Origin: RGIG4576 sp045656705
GTDB lineage: Bacteria; Bacteroidota; Bacteroidia; Bacteroidales; Muribaculaceae
Direction: 5' to 3'
Length of the DNA stretch: 16,855 nucleotides
Assembly: GCA_045656705.1 (NCBI GenBank)
Contig: JAZORR010000053.1
Span: 1-16,855 of the forward strand
The notes below the pieces were generated by a model. It did no database searches. It was not told the origin of the DNA and saw nothing but the letters and a program-made list of their open reading frames with translations. Position numbers and translations under genes: made by a program. Each line of letters starts with the position of its first letter. Position 1 is the stretch's first letter. Shown piece by piece: positions 6,197 to 13,888 of the stretch.

Positions 6197-8095
6197 ATGA
6201 GAAAATGGCGCATTGAAGACAGTGCAGAATTGTACAACATTACGGGATGGGGACGTTCCTATTTTTCTATCAACGAAAAAGGACATGTGCAAGTGACTCC
6301 TAAAGAGGGTTATGCCGCAGTGGATGTGAAAGACGTGCTCGACGAATTGCAGTTGCGTGATATCACACCTCCTGTGTTGTTGCGATTCCCTGATATTCTC
6401 GACAATCGTATTGAGAAAATTTCTAACTGTTTCAAGCAGGCAGCTGCTGAGTATGAGTATAAGGCTCAAAATTTTATCATTTATCCGATTAAAGTAAATC
6501 AAGTGCGTCAGGTGGTGGAAGAACTTGTTCGCCACGGAAAACGTTACAATATCGGTCTTGAAGCCGGTTCTAAACCAGAGTTGCATGCTGTGCTTGCATT
6601 GAATAATGCCGATAGTTCAGTAATCATTTGCAACGGATATAAGGACGAAAATTACATCGAGTTGGCTTTACTTGCTCAAAAGATGGGACGTCGCATCTAT
6701 ATTGTTGCCGAAAAACTTAATGAAATAAAACTTATGGCTACTGTGGCCAAGCGTCTTGGTATTCGTCCTAATATAGGTGTGCGTATCAAGTTGACAAGCT
6801 CGGGCAGTGGTAAATGGGAAGAATCGGGTGGCGATAGCAGTAAGTTTGGTTTGAACTCAAGCGAATTGCTCGAAGCACTTGATTATCTTGCAAGCAATGG
6901 CATGGAAGATTGCTTGAAGCTTATTCACTTCCACATTGGTAGTCAAATCAATAATATACGCTACGTGAAGAATGCTTTGCGTGAGGCGAGTCAATTTTAT
7001 GTGCAATTGAGCAAGATGGGATTCGGTGTGGAATTTGTCGACATCGGCGGTGGTCTTGGCGTTGACTATGATGGTACACGTAGCAGTGCAAGCGAATACA
7101 GTATGAATTATTGCATACAAGAGTATGTGAACGATGCTGTGTCGCAAGTGGTGGATGTGTGCGACAAGAATGGTCTCAAGCACCCTAATATTGTGATAGA
7201 ATCTGGTCGTTCGCTCACTGCACACCATTCTATTTTGGTGCTTGATGTGCTCGAAACCACTCAATTCCCTATCTGGAACGAAGATGATGAGGTGAAGGAA
7301 GGCGAACACGAATTTGCTCGCGAACTTTATGAAATTTGGGATAAGCTCAATCAACAACGCATCTTCGAGAGTTGGCACGATGCCCTTGCTATTCGCGAAC
7401 AAGCACTCAACCTATTCAGTCTCGGTATGCTCGATTTGCGCACTCGTGCTACTATCGAAAAACTTTTCTGGACCATTGCACGCGAGGTAAGTGATATTGC
7501 CAATTCGCAAAAACATGCTCCCGACGAATTGCGTAAAGTTATCAAGATGTTGCCCGATAAGTATTTTTGCAACTTCTCTCTATTCCAATCGTTACCCGAT
7601 TCATGGGCTATCGACCAAGTGTTCCCGATTATGCCTCTTGCACGCCTCGATGAGAAACCAAATCGTCATGCCACATTGCAAGATATCACTTGCGATAGCG
7701 ATGGTAAAATTTGCAGTTATGTGTCGGGACAGGGTGGCTTGAACTATCTTCCTGTGCATAATCTTAAGCCAAACGAACCATACTACCTCGGTGTGTTCCT
7801 TGTGGGTGCTTACCAAGAAATCCTCGGTGACTTGCATAATCTCTTTGGCGATACCAATGCAGTACATATAGATGTGTATAAAGATCACTACGAAATCGAC
7901 CAGGTAATCGAAGGTGAAACTGTGGCAGAAGTGCTTGAGTACGTCGAATACAATCCTAAGAAACTCGTTCGCAACGTAGAAACTTGGGTAACTGCCTCAA
8001 TGAAGAGCGGTAAAATCACCCCAGAAGAAGGTCGCGAATTCCTCAGCAACTACCGCTCTGGCCTATACGGCTACACCTACTTAGAAAGAGAGTAA
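6197..8095 (+). CDS. speA: Biosynthetic arginine decarboxylase (PLP-dependent)
   Basis: 632 residues. It converts arginine to agmatine and CO2, the first step of the agmatine route to putrescine and spermidine; cytoplasmic. The N-terminus WRIEDSAELYNITGWG (4-19) is typical of SpeA. A fold-III (alanine-racemase-like) barrel holds the PLP lysine, Lys99, in YPIKVNQ. Other marks: the Gly-rich block FVDIGGGLGVDYDG (about 279-292), the HFHIGSQ block (about 245-251), and the catalytic-Cys-like QDITCDSDG (about 496-504). The length matches Bacteroidetes SpeA, slightly shorter than the 658-residue enterobacterial protein. The ATG at 6197 is followed at once by the conserved N-terminus. It shares one base with truA (TAATG), suggesting translational coupling. 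No agmatine-processing gene is nearby. Confidence 0.96.
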   Translation: MRKWRIEDSAELYNITGWGRSYFSINEKGHVQVTPKEGYAAVDVKDVLDELQLRDITPPVLLRFPDILDNRIEKISNCFKQAAAEYEYKAQNFIIYPIKVNQVRQVVEELVRHGKRYNIGLEAGSKPELHAVLALNNADSSVIICNGYKDENYIELALLAQKMGRRIYIVAEKLNEIKLMATVAKRLGIRPNIGVRIKLTSSGSGKWEESGGDSSKFGLNSSELLEALDYLASNGMEDCLKLIHFHIGSQINNIRYVKNALREASQFYVQLSKMGFGVEFVDIGGGLGVDYDGTRSSASEYSMNYCIQEYVNDAVSQVVDVCDKNGLKHPNIVIESGRSLTAHHSILVLDVLETTQFPIWNEDDEVKEGEHEFARELYEIWDKLNQQRIFESWHDALAIREQALNLFSLGMLDLRTRATIEKLFWTIAREVSDIANSQKHAPDELRKVIKMLPDKYFCNFSLFQSLPDSWAIDQVFPIMPLARLDEKPNRHATLQDITCDSDGKICSYVSGQGGLNYLPVHNLKPNEPYYLGVFLVGAYQEILGDLHNLFGDTNAVHIDVYKDHYEIDQVIEGETVAEVLEYVEYNPKKLVRNVETWVTASMKSGKITPEEGREFLSNYRSGLYGYTYLERE

Positions 8096-8835
8096 TGAGG
8101 TATTTTTTGAAACTTGCATATAATGGAGCGAATTACCACGGGTGGCAGTCGCAACCAAATGCCGTCTCAGTGCAAGAATGCATCGAGAAGGCTCTTTCTA
8201 TGGTGCTTCGCATGCCCATAGCCATCACAGGAGCTGGTCGCACCGATGCAGGTGTGAATGCCGCAGTGATGTATGCTCACTTCGAAGTGGAGCAGCCTAT
8301 TGCCGACACGGCCACACTTGTTATGCGATTGAATAGCATACTTGGCAAGGATATTGCTATTAACGATGTGATTCCTGTGCACGATGAGGCCCATGCACGA
8401 TTCGATGCCACTGCACGCACCTATAAATATTTCGTTCACACAGAGAAATCTCCATTTCTCTATCCGTTTAGTTGGAAGGCAACCTCCAAACTCGATTTCC
8501 AAAAGATGAACGAGGCAGCTGAATTGCTCAAGAACTACACCGATTTCACAAGTTTCTCTAAGTTGCACACCGATGTGGCTACCAATAATTGCAAGATTAC
8601 ACATGCACGATGGGAGCAAGAGGGCGATCAATGGGTGTTTACCATCACTGCCGACCGATTTTTGCGTAATATGGTGCGAGCTATTGTGGGTACACTTGTC
8701 GATGTGGGACGAGGGAAACTCACCATTGAGCAGTTTTGCGATGTGATAGAGAAGAAAGACCGTTGTAGTGCAGGCACATCTATGCCCGGTAACGCACTAT
8801 TCCTTTGGAAAGTCGAATATCCGTATATTCAATAA
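8095..8835 (+). CDS. truA: tRNA pseudouridine(38-40) synthase
   Basis: 246 residues. It converts uridines 38, 39 and 40 of tRNA anticodon arms to pseudouridine. TruA marks in order: RYFLKLAYNGANYHGWQ (2-18), the catalytic-Asp motif GAGRTDAGV with Asp51, FDATARTYKYF (about 102-112), and DRFLRNMVRAIVGTLVDVG (about 188-206). The length is usual. Its ATG overlaps the speA stop by one base and no promoter is seen, so it is probably co-transcribed and coupled. The functional link to polyamine synthesis is not obvious; polyamines and TruA both act on tRNA, but the pairing may be chance. Confidence 0.96.
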   Translation: MRYFLKLAYNGANYHGWQSQPNAVSVQECIEKALSMVLRMPIAITGAGRTDAGVNAAVMYAHFEVEQPIADTATLVMRLNSILGKDIAINDVIPVHDEAHARFDATARTYKYFVHTEKSPFLYPFSWKATSKLDFQKMNEAAELLKNYTDFTSFSKLHTDVATNNCKITHARWEQEGDQWVFTITADRFLRNMVRAIVGTLVDVGRGKLTIEQFCDVIEKKDRCSAGTSMPGNALFLWKVEYPYIQ

Positions 8836-8838
8836 CAG

Positions 8839-8880
8839 AAGAACCTCTTTAGATTCTAAATTTTGTTTTTTGGTTCTTTT
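8839..8880 (+). terminator. Possible terminator of speA-truA
   Basis: AAGAACC (8839-8845) and GGTTCTT (8872-8878) can pair around a long 26-base loop, followed by a short T tail, 4 bases past the truA stop. The long loop lowers confidence. Confidence 0.4.
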
Positions 8881-8911
8881 GTCTAAAATTTCAAAAAAAA
8901 CGAAGAAAAAA

Positions 8912-8943
8912 TTTGCGTATATCAAAAAAAGTGCCTATCTTTG
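8912..8943 (+). promoter_or_regulatory. Promoter of tRNA-Pro(UGG)
   Basis: TTTG (8912-8915), 20 bases, then TATCTTTG (8936-8943): both elements and the spacing fit the Bacteroidetes consensus exactly. The start would be near 8950, about 20 bases before the tRNA. Confidence 0.85.
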
Positions 8944-8970
8944 CACTCGCAATTCAGAAATGAGTGCAAT

Positions 8971-9045
8971 CGGGGTGTAGCGCAGTCCGGTTAGCGCACC
9001 TGCTTTGGGAGCAGGGGGTCCCAGGTTCGAATCCTGGTACCCCGA
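8971..9045 (+). tRNA. tRNA-Pro, anticodon UGG
   Basis: The cloverleaf folds completely. Acceptor CGGGGTG pairs with TACCCCG (last pair G-U); the D stem is GCGC/GCGC; the anticodon stem is CCTGC/GCAGG with loop TTTGGGA, so the anticodon is TGG; the T stem is CCAGG/CCTGG with loop TTCGAAT. Discriminator A is at 9045. The 3' CCA is not encoded (CAC follows), so it must be added by the CCA-adding enzyme. Confidence 0.97.
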
Positions 9046-9050
9046 CACAG

Positions 9051-9077
9051 AGAGTCATAGAAATATGACTCTTTTTT
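9051..9077 (+). terminator. Intrinsic terminator of tRNA-Pro(UGG)
   Basis: AGAGTCATA (9051-9059) pairs with TATGACTCT (9064-9072) around a 4-base loop and runs into six T (9072-9077), then further T-rich sequence. Confidence 0.9.
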
Positions 9078-9155
9078 GTTTTTGTGGCTCTCTCATTATG
9101 TTTTCATATAGAAAAATGAGCATTTTGTGGAAAGGGGGATAAAATTTTTGTGTTT

Positions 9156-9189
9156 TTGTAGGGGGATTATAAAACTTTTATTAACTTTG
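9156..9189 (+). promoter_or_regulatory. Promoter of the fimbrillin-like lipoprotein gene
   Basis: TAACTTTG (9182-9189) is an exact -7 element. The nearest TTG (9156-9158) is 23 bases upstream, wider than the usual 19-21. The leader would be about 40 bases. Confidence 0.6.
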
Positions 9190-9235
9190 TCGCATAAAAC
9201 TAAAAATTCAAAGGTTAACTAATAAACACAGATTT

Positions 9236-10264
9236 ATGAAAAAGTTATTTATGTCGATGATGAGCTTGGTGGCTCTTGTCGCTTTGTTCGCATCTTGCTC
9301 TGATGAGAATCTTGGAGCAAACGAGGTGGATGTAACATTCACTGTTGCTATGGAAGATGTAGCTGGTAGTCGTGCTTATGCCGATGGTACTACTGCTAAG
9401 CAATTGGTATTCGCAGTTTTCGATGCTAATATCAAGGACGAAAATGGCGTTGTAGTGAAGAAGGGTGAAGAACTTGCTGGTATGCGTCAATCAAACATTG
9501 AGTTCAATGCCGACAAGAAAGCTACTGTTACTACTAAGCTTATCAAGGGTAAGACTTACGACTTCGTATTCTGGGCTCAACCTAAGGATAGCAAGGCTTT
9601 CGACCTTACCGACATGGATAAGATTAAAGTTAACTATAACACTACTACTTTGGTGTGTAACAACGAAAACCTTGACGCGTTCTATCACGCTGAAAATGGT
9701 TTGAGAGTGACTGGTGCTGTGAATTTGAATGTGACTTTGAAGCGCCCTTTCGCTCAAGTTAACTTCGCTACTACTAAGGCCGATTGGGAAACTGCTTTGA
9801 CTGCAGGTCTTATCCGTGAAGGCGAATCAGTAACTACTAAGGTTACTGTGGAAGGTGGTATCTACAATACTTTGAGCACCCGCGATGGTAAGGTGGAAGG
9901 TGAAGAAACTAAGCTTGAATTCCAATTGGCTAATATCCCTGCTGGCGAAAACGAATGGTTGCCACGCGTTGACGCATTCAAGAAGGATGCTGCTACAGGT
10001 GAAATGGTATTAGGTCAAGATGGCGTTTACGAAGAATACCGTTGGTTGGCTATGACTTATGTTCTTGTAGAAGCTAAGAGCATGTCGTCTAAGGTGAAGA
10101 TGGATATCACAAGCCCTACAGTGGCAAATGATGTGAACGTGGACAATACTCCATTGCAACGCAACTATCGCACAAATATTTTGGGTGACTTGTTGACTAC
10201 AGGTGCTGTGTTCAACGTGGCTATCGACGAAATTTTTGTTAACGATCACAACGTTGTAAAGTAA
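9236..10264 (+). CDS. Fimbrillin-like surface lipoprotein (resembles Bacteroidetes DUF6562/Mfa-like proteins)
   Basis: 342 residues. A lipoprotein signal peptide ends at Cys21 (LFASC), and the following SDEN fits the acidic lipoprotein-export signal that sends Bacteroidetes lipoproteins to the cell surface (known rule, inferred here). The rest is hydrophilic and beta-rich with no membrane span. The C-terminal block 306-342 (PLQRNYRTNILGDLLTTG, then FNVAIDEIF) resembles the closing strands of fimbrillin-like families, in which subunits polymerise by strand exchange. I assign DUF6562/Mfa-like from pattern recall, not a search. Codons are strongly biased (GCT, ACT, AAG, GGT, AAC), suggesting high expression. 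No partner anchor or tip gene lies next to it, so it may be a lone surface protein rather than a pilus major subunit. Confidence 0.72.
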   Translation: MKKLFMSMMSLVALVALFASCSDENLGANEVDVTFTVAMEDVAGSRAYADGTTAKQLVFAVFDANIKDENGVVVKKGEELAGMRQSNIEFNADKKATVTTKLIKGKTYDFVFWAQPKDSKAFDLTDMDKIKVNYNTTTLVCNNENLDAFYHAENGLRVTGAVNLNVTLKRPFAQVNFATTKADWETALTAGLIREGESVTTKVTVEGGIYNTLSTRDGKVEGEETKLEFQLANIPAGENEWLPRVDAFKKDAATGEMVLGQDGVYEEYRWLAMTYVLVEAKSMSSKVKMDITSPTVANDVNVDNTPLQRNYRTNILGDLLTTGAVFNVAIDEIFVNDHNVVK

Positions 10265-10292
10265 TCGCATAATCGGTTTTACAGATAATCTT

Positions 10293-10328
10293 ATCGAGGC
10301 ATAGTGAAGCATTTCGCTGTGTCTCGAT
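10293..10328 (+). terminator. Terminator hairpin of the lipoprotein gene
   Basis: Arms 10293-10308 and 10313-10328 form a 16-pair stem with three G-U pairs and a GCAT loop, 28 bases past the stop; a moderately T-rich tail follows. Confidence 0.7.
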
Positions 10329-10382
10329 TGCTTTATGTTAGGGGCATAATTTGTGCCGTTTGCGAAAATGTGAGCACTATTC

Positions 10383-10413
10383 TTGATTATGTGGAAAAAA
10401 GGGGTTAATTTTG
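10383..10413 (+). promoter_or_regulatory. Promoter of the coiled-coil protein gene
   Basis: TTG (10383-10385), 20 bases, then TAATTTTG (10406-10413): an exact consensus with exact spacing. A start near 10420 leaves a leader of about 20 bases before the ATG at 10442. Confidence 0.8.
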
Positions 10414-10441
10414 CAAATTGTAAATTAGAAAATAAGTGATT

Positions 10442-11332
10442 ATGACTCCAAAAACAAAGAAATATTTAGTGATAGGTGGTGTGGCGTTGGCTGTGTTTGT
10501 ATTGGCTATCGTCATTTTCTCGGTTGTGAAATCTAACCAAGAAATGCAAAAGGCTAACGAACTTTTGCAACTCGAAAACCAACAACTCCAACTTGCTGGC
10601 GAATACGAAAATCTTAACGATGAATATGTGCGTCTTGAGTCGCAAACTCAATTTATTAAGAACGATTCGCTACTTCAAAAGTATACCGAAGCTAAGAGCA
10701 AGGTAGAAAAGTTGCTTGCCGAATTGAAAACGCAAAAAATCACAAGCAATAAGCGTATTAAGGAATTGAAGGGCGAAGTGGAATCGCTTCGTGGACTTAT
10801 CAAGCACTATGTGGCTATTATCGATTCGCTAAACAAGGAAAATGCAGGTTTGCGTGCCGAAAATGTGCAAATCAAGCGTGAAAATAAGAAACTTTCTAAC
10901 CAAGTGAGTCAGGTGGAAGAAAAGAACGCTCACCTCGAGGAACGTATGGTGCTTGCCGAAAAGATGAATATCACCAATCTCAATCTTTCGGCTTTGAAGA
11001 AGAATGGTAAAACAGAAAAGAATATCAAGAAAGCGAAGCAGCTGATGGTGACTTTCACCATTTCGCCAAATAATTCTACTCCTGTGGGCGAGAAGGAAAT
11101 CTTTATGCGTTTGTCGAGCCCTGAAGGCACATTGCTTGGTTCACACGGAGGCTTTAAGTTCGAAGATATGACTATCCCATTCACAGATAGCAAGAAGATT
11201 GAATACACAGGCGAAGAAATCAAGGTTACTATTTATTGGAATGTTGATGTGCCTCTTTCTGCTGGCGAATATCTTGTGGAAGTCTTTGCCGATAACTATC
11301 GCCTTGGTTCTAAGAAATTTGTGATGAAGTAA
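10442..11332 (+). CDS. Membrane-anchored coiled-coil protein with C-terminal beta-rich domain, function unknown
   Basis: 296 residues; I do not recognise the family. A short basic N-terminus (MTPKTKKY) precedes one membrane span (about 9-29), which by charge should leave the bulk outside the cytoplasm. Residues 32-175 are rich in Leu, Glu, Lys, Gln and Asn with heptad-like spacing (long coiled coil), with a likely break near residues 120-130. Residues about 200-296 look like a beta sandwich (LMVTFTISPN, IFMRLSSPEG, IKVTIYWNVD, EYLVEVFADN). A GTG six bases upstream in the same frame (10436) could start the protein; I prefer the ATG because of its context. It has its own promoter and terminator and so is not part of the exporter operon. 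A cell-envelope scaffold is possible but is only a guess. Confidence 0.75.
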   Translation: MTPKTKKYLVIGGVALAVFVLAIVIFSVVKSNQEMQKANELLQLENQQLQLAGEYENLNDEYVRLESQTQFIKNDSLLQKYTEAKSKVEKLLAELKTQKITSNKRIKELKGEVESLRGLIKHYVAIIDSLNKENAGLRAENVQIKRENKKLSNQVSQVEEKNAHLEERMVLAEKMNITNLNLSALKKNGKTEKNIKKAKQLMVTFTISPNNSTPVGEKEIFMRLSSPEGTLLGSHGGFKFEDMTIPFTDSKKIEYTGEEIKVTIYWNVDVPLSAGEYLVEVFADNYRLGSKKFVMK

Positions 11333-11358
11333 ACAAGAAATTCTATACAATTTATATA

Positions 11359-11394
11359 AGACTATGCTCAAAAAAATGAGTGTAGTCTTTTTTT
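11359..11394 (+). terminator. Intrinsic terminator of the coiled-coil protein gene
   Basis: Arms 11359-11370 and 11377-11388 (12 pairs, two of them G-U) close a six-A loop and run into seven T (11388-11394). It separates this gene from the exporter operon. Confidence 0.9.
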
Positions 11395-11433
11395 GTTATC
11401 CTTTTTAAGGAACATTTTCGTGCAAAAATGTGT

Positions 11434-11441
11434 TTACTTTG
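11434..11441 (+). promoter_or_regulatory. Possible -7 element of the exporter operon
   Basis: TTACTTTG differs from TAnnTTTG at one position, and no TTG lies at the expected distance upstream. The predicted start near 11448 is 10 bases before the ATG at 11458, which would make the upstream in-frame ATG (11428) untranscribed. Confidence 0.4.
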
Positions 11442-11457
11442 CAAAAAAATTGATACT

Positions 11458-12879
11458 ATGAAGAAATACGTGTGGATTGTGATGATGTGTGCCGTGTGGC
11501 AATATGCGTGGTGCGTGTCGCTTGAAGATTGTAGGGCAATGGCTATTGCCAATAATAAACAAATTAAAATTGCCGATGCCAAGGTGGTGCGTGCTGGATT
11601 TCAACGCAAATCGGCTCGTGCGGCTTATTTACCAGCACTCGATGCCGAAGCAAGTTATGTATATAATCAGAAATCACTTGCTTTGATAAGCGACGATGCC
11701 AAATTGCCTACTATGCAATTCGATCCTGCCACGGGTAAGTATGAATATAATGTGGTGACTCTTGACGATGGTAAGCCGTTGGTGGTGGATGGACTACCTG
11801 TGCCAAGCGAAGTGGCTATCTTGCCCAAGAGTGCACTCACCTACGATATTCACAATGTGTTTGCCGGAGCTGTTTCGCTCACCCAACCTGTGTATATGGG
11901 TGGGAAAATTCGTGCTATGAATAGGATTGTGGATTATGTCGAGCAAATTGCTGTTTACGAGAGACGTATGGCAGAAGATGATGTGGTGTTTGATGTAGAT
12001 GAGGCTTATTGGTTGGTGGTCTCGCTTAAATCTAAGCAGAATTTGGCACAAGGATATGTGGCTTTGCTCGATACTCTGAAATTTAATGTGGAGGCGATGC
12101 TCGTGCAAGGAGTAGCTACTCGCACCGATGTGCTCGGAGTGATGGTGAAACTAAATGAGGCAAATATCGATCTTGTGAAAGTAGAAAATGGTCTTAATCT
12201 TGCTCAAATGCAATTGGCTCAATTGTGTGGCATGCCGATAGATAGCATTCTGGTACTCGATGATGAAATTCAACAGATGAAAGATGCTTATTTGCCCACA
12301 TACTTGCCTGAATACGATATTAATGATGTGTATCACAGACGAAACGATGTGAATGCATTAAAATTGGCCATCAAAGTGAACGAAGAGAATGCTGTGATAG
12401 AACGGGCATCTATGTTGCCTCAGATTGCGATAGTGGGAGCTTATTCCGTCACCAATCCCAATTCGTTTGATGGTTTCAGAAATAAATTCGGTGGAATGTT
12501 CAGTGTGGGGGCATCGGTGAAAATTCCGTTATGGCATTGGGGTGGCAATTATAATAAATATAAGATGGCAAAAAGTGATGTGGTGATAGGTAACCTCACA
12601 CTTCACGATGCCGAAGAAAAGATAGCATTGCAAGTGCGTCAGGCCTCATTCCAGATGCAAGAGGCGGTGAAAGTGTTTCATTCGTCGATGCTAAATAGCG
12701 AAAGTGCCGATGCTAATTTGCGTTCGGCTCAATTAGGATTCAAGGAAGGCTTGGTGGCGATAGATGCAGTGATGGCAGCACAAACTGCCTGGCTCAAGGC
12801 TAATGCCGAAGCTGTAGATGCATTGATAGATGTGCGTTTGTGCGAAGCGAAACTCAAACTTTTAGGTGTGAATAAATAA
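11458..12879 (+). CDS. TolC-family outer membrane efflux/secretion channel
   Basis: 473 residues from the ATG at 11458, chosen because a signal peptide (MKKYVWIVMM..., cleavage near residue 19-21) begins there; an in-frame ATG at 11428 would add ten residues and overlap the promoter. The protein forms the trimeric outer membrane barrel and periplasmic tunnel of a tripartite exporter. TolC marks: SLEDCRAMAIANNKQIKIA (21-39) opening the first repeat, QPVYMGGKIRAM (about 143-154), a mid-protein VATRTDVLGVMVKLNEA block, and a second repeat ending in the SAQLGFKEGLVAIDAVMAAQ helix near 425-445. It is the first gene of a four-gene unit followed by the adaptor 24 bases later. Substrate unknown. Confidence 0.92.
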   Translation: MKKYVWIVMMCAVWQYAWCVSLEDCRAMAIANNKQIKIADAKVVRAGFQRKSARAAYLPALDAEASYVYNQKSLALISDDAKLPTMQFDPATGKYEYNVVTLDDGKPLVVDGLPVPSEVAILPKSALTYDIHNVFAGAVSLTQPVYMGGKIRAMNRIVDYVEQIAVYERRMAEDDVVFDVDEAYWLVVSLKSKQNLAQGYVALLDTLKFNVEAMLVQGVATRTDVLGVMVKLNEANIDLVKVENGLNLAQMQLAQLCGMPIDSILVLDDEIQQMKDAYLPTYLPEYDINDVYHRRNDVNALKLAIKVNEENAVIERASMLPQIAIVGAYSVTNPNSFDGFRNKFGGMFSVGASVKIPLWHWGGNYNKYKMAKSDVVIGNLTLHDAEEKIALQVRQASFQMQEAVKVFHSSMLNSESADANLRSAQLGFKEGLVAIDAVMAAQTAWLKANAEAVDALIDVRLCEAKLKLLGVNK

Positions 12880-12903
12880 ACTTTTAGAAACAAAAATATT
12901 AGT

Positions 12904-13884
12904 ATGAACGAAAAACGATTATACATTGGACTCGGAGCATTGGTCTTGTCTATGCTCATTATTTTCTTAGTGGGAATGTTTCTTCTCAAACCTGATGCTC
13001 CAGTAATACAAGGCGAGGTGGATGCTGCTTCGGTGCGTGTTTCGGGGAAGTTGCCAGGCAGAGTGAAAGAATTTTATGTGCGTGAGGGCGATAGGGTGAA
13101 GGCTGGTGACACACTTGTACACATTTACTCGTCGACCGTTGATGCAATGCTTTATCAAGCACAATCGATGGCTGATGCTGCATCGGCCGAGAATGCCAAA
13201 GTAGATGCTGGTGTTCGCAAGCAAATGATTGATGCTGCTCGCGATATGTGGCTTCAGGTTCGTGCTGCCCAAGATATTGCAGAAAAGACTTATCTTCGAC
13301 TTGAAAATCTATATAATCAGGGTGTGGTAAGCGAACAAAAGCGCGACGAGGCGCGTGCCGCCTACGATGCATCTGTGGCCCGTACTGCTGCAGCAAGGTC
13401 GCAATACGATTTGGCTATGGAAGGTCCGCAGCAAGAGGACAAAACTGCGGCTCGTGCTATGAAGAACGCGGCTCAAGGTGGCGTGCAAGAGGTGATGTCT
13501 ATTCTCGACGATGAGTATCTTATTGCTCCTTGTGATGGCGAAATCTCTGAGATCTATCCACATGTGGGCGAACTCGTCGCAATGGGCGCTCCCGTGATGA
13601 GTGTGTTGCAAGTAGACGATGAGTGGATAGTGTTCAATGTGCGTGAGGAGATGCTTGCTCGCCTTGCTATGGGTGACGTGGTTGATGTAATGCTTCCAGC
13701 TCTCGATGAGAAGGTGATAAAAGCACAAATCTTTTACATTCGCGATATGGGGGCGTATGCAGTGTGGAGTGCAACGAAGTCTGCTGGTCAATACGATAGT
13801 AAGACTTTTGAGGTGAAGGCGCGCCCTTTGACTATAGTTGAAAATCTTCGTCCGGGAATGAGTGCTATATTGGTAAAAGAATGA
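12904..13884 (+). CDS. HlyD/EmrA-like periplasmic adaptor (membrane fusion protein)
   Basis: 326 residues. It links the inner membrane transporter to the TolC-like channel. One N-terminal membrane span (about 8-28) anchors it. Residues 36-75 form the first half of a lipoyl/barrel-sandwich domain (VRVSGKLPGRVKEFYVREGD). About 80-195 is an alpha-helical hairpin, including the turn LYNQGVVSEQKRDEA (136-150). About 205-237 is the second lipoyl half (LIAPCDGEISEIYPHVGELV). The rest, 238-326, is a beta-barrel region ending LRPGMSAILVKE. It resembles the YhiI/YbhG-type adaptors that serve ABC-2 permeases. It stops 4 bases before the first permease, so the genes are probably translated together. Confidence 0.93.
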   Translation: MNEKRLYIGLGALVLSMLIIFLVGMFLLKPDAPVIQGEVDAASVRVSGKLPGRVKEFYVREGDRVKAGDTLVHIYSSTVDAMLYQAQSMADAASAENAKVDAGVRKQMIDAARDMWLQVRAAQDIAEKTYLRLENLYNQGVVSEQKRDEARAAYDASVARTAAARSQYDLAMEGPQQEDKTAARAMKNAAQGGVQEVMSILDDEYLIAPCDGEISEIYPHVGELVAMGAPVMSVLQVDDEWIVFNVREEMLARLAMGDVVDVMLPALDEKVIKAQIFYIRDMGAYAVWSATKSAGQYDSKTFEVKARPLTIVENLRPGMSAILVKE

Positions 13885-13888
13885 TGTT

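Noticed and set aside
6857..7402. Open frame of 181 codons on the minus strand inside speA
   Set aside because: Antisense shadow of a fully conserved coding region; no promoter or recognisable protein.
8876..8935. Poly-A and poly-T stretches before the tRNA as a possible repeat or array
   Set aside because: Just AT-rich spacer between the truA end and a clear tRNA promoter; no repeat unit.
10436..10441. GTG start two codons upstream of the coiled-coil protein
   Set aside because: Possible but less likely than the ATG at 10442; it adds only Met-Ile and GTG starts are less common.
11428..11457. Upstream in-frame ATG of the TolC-like gene
   Set aside because: It would put ten non-signal residues before a good signal peptide and overlaps the likely -7 element.
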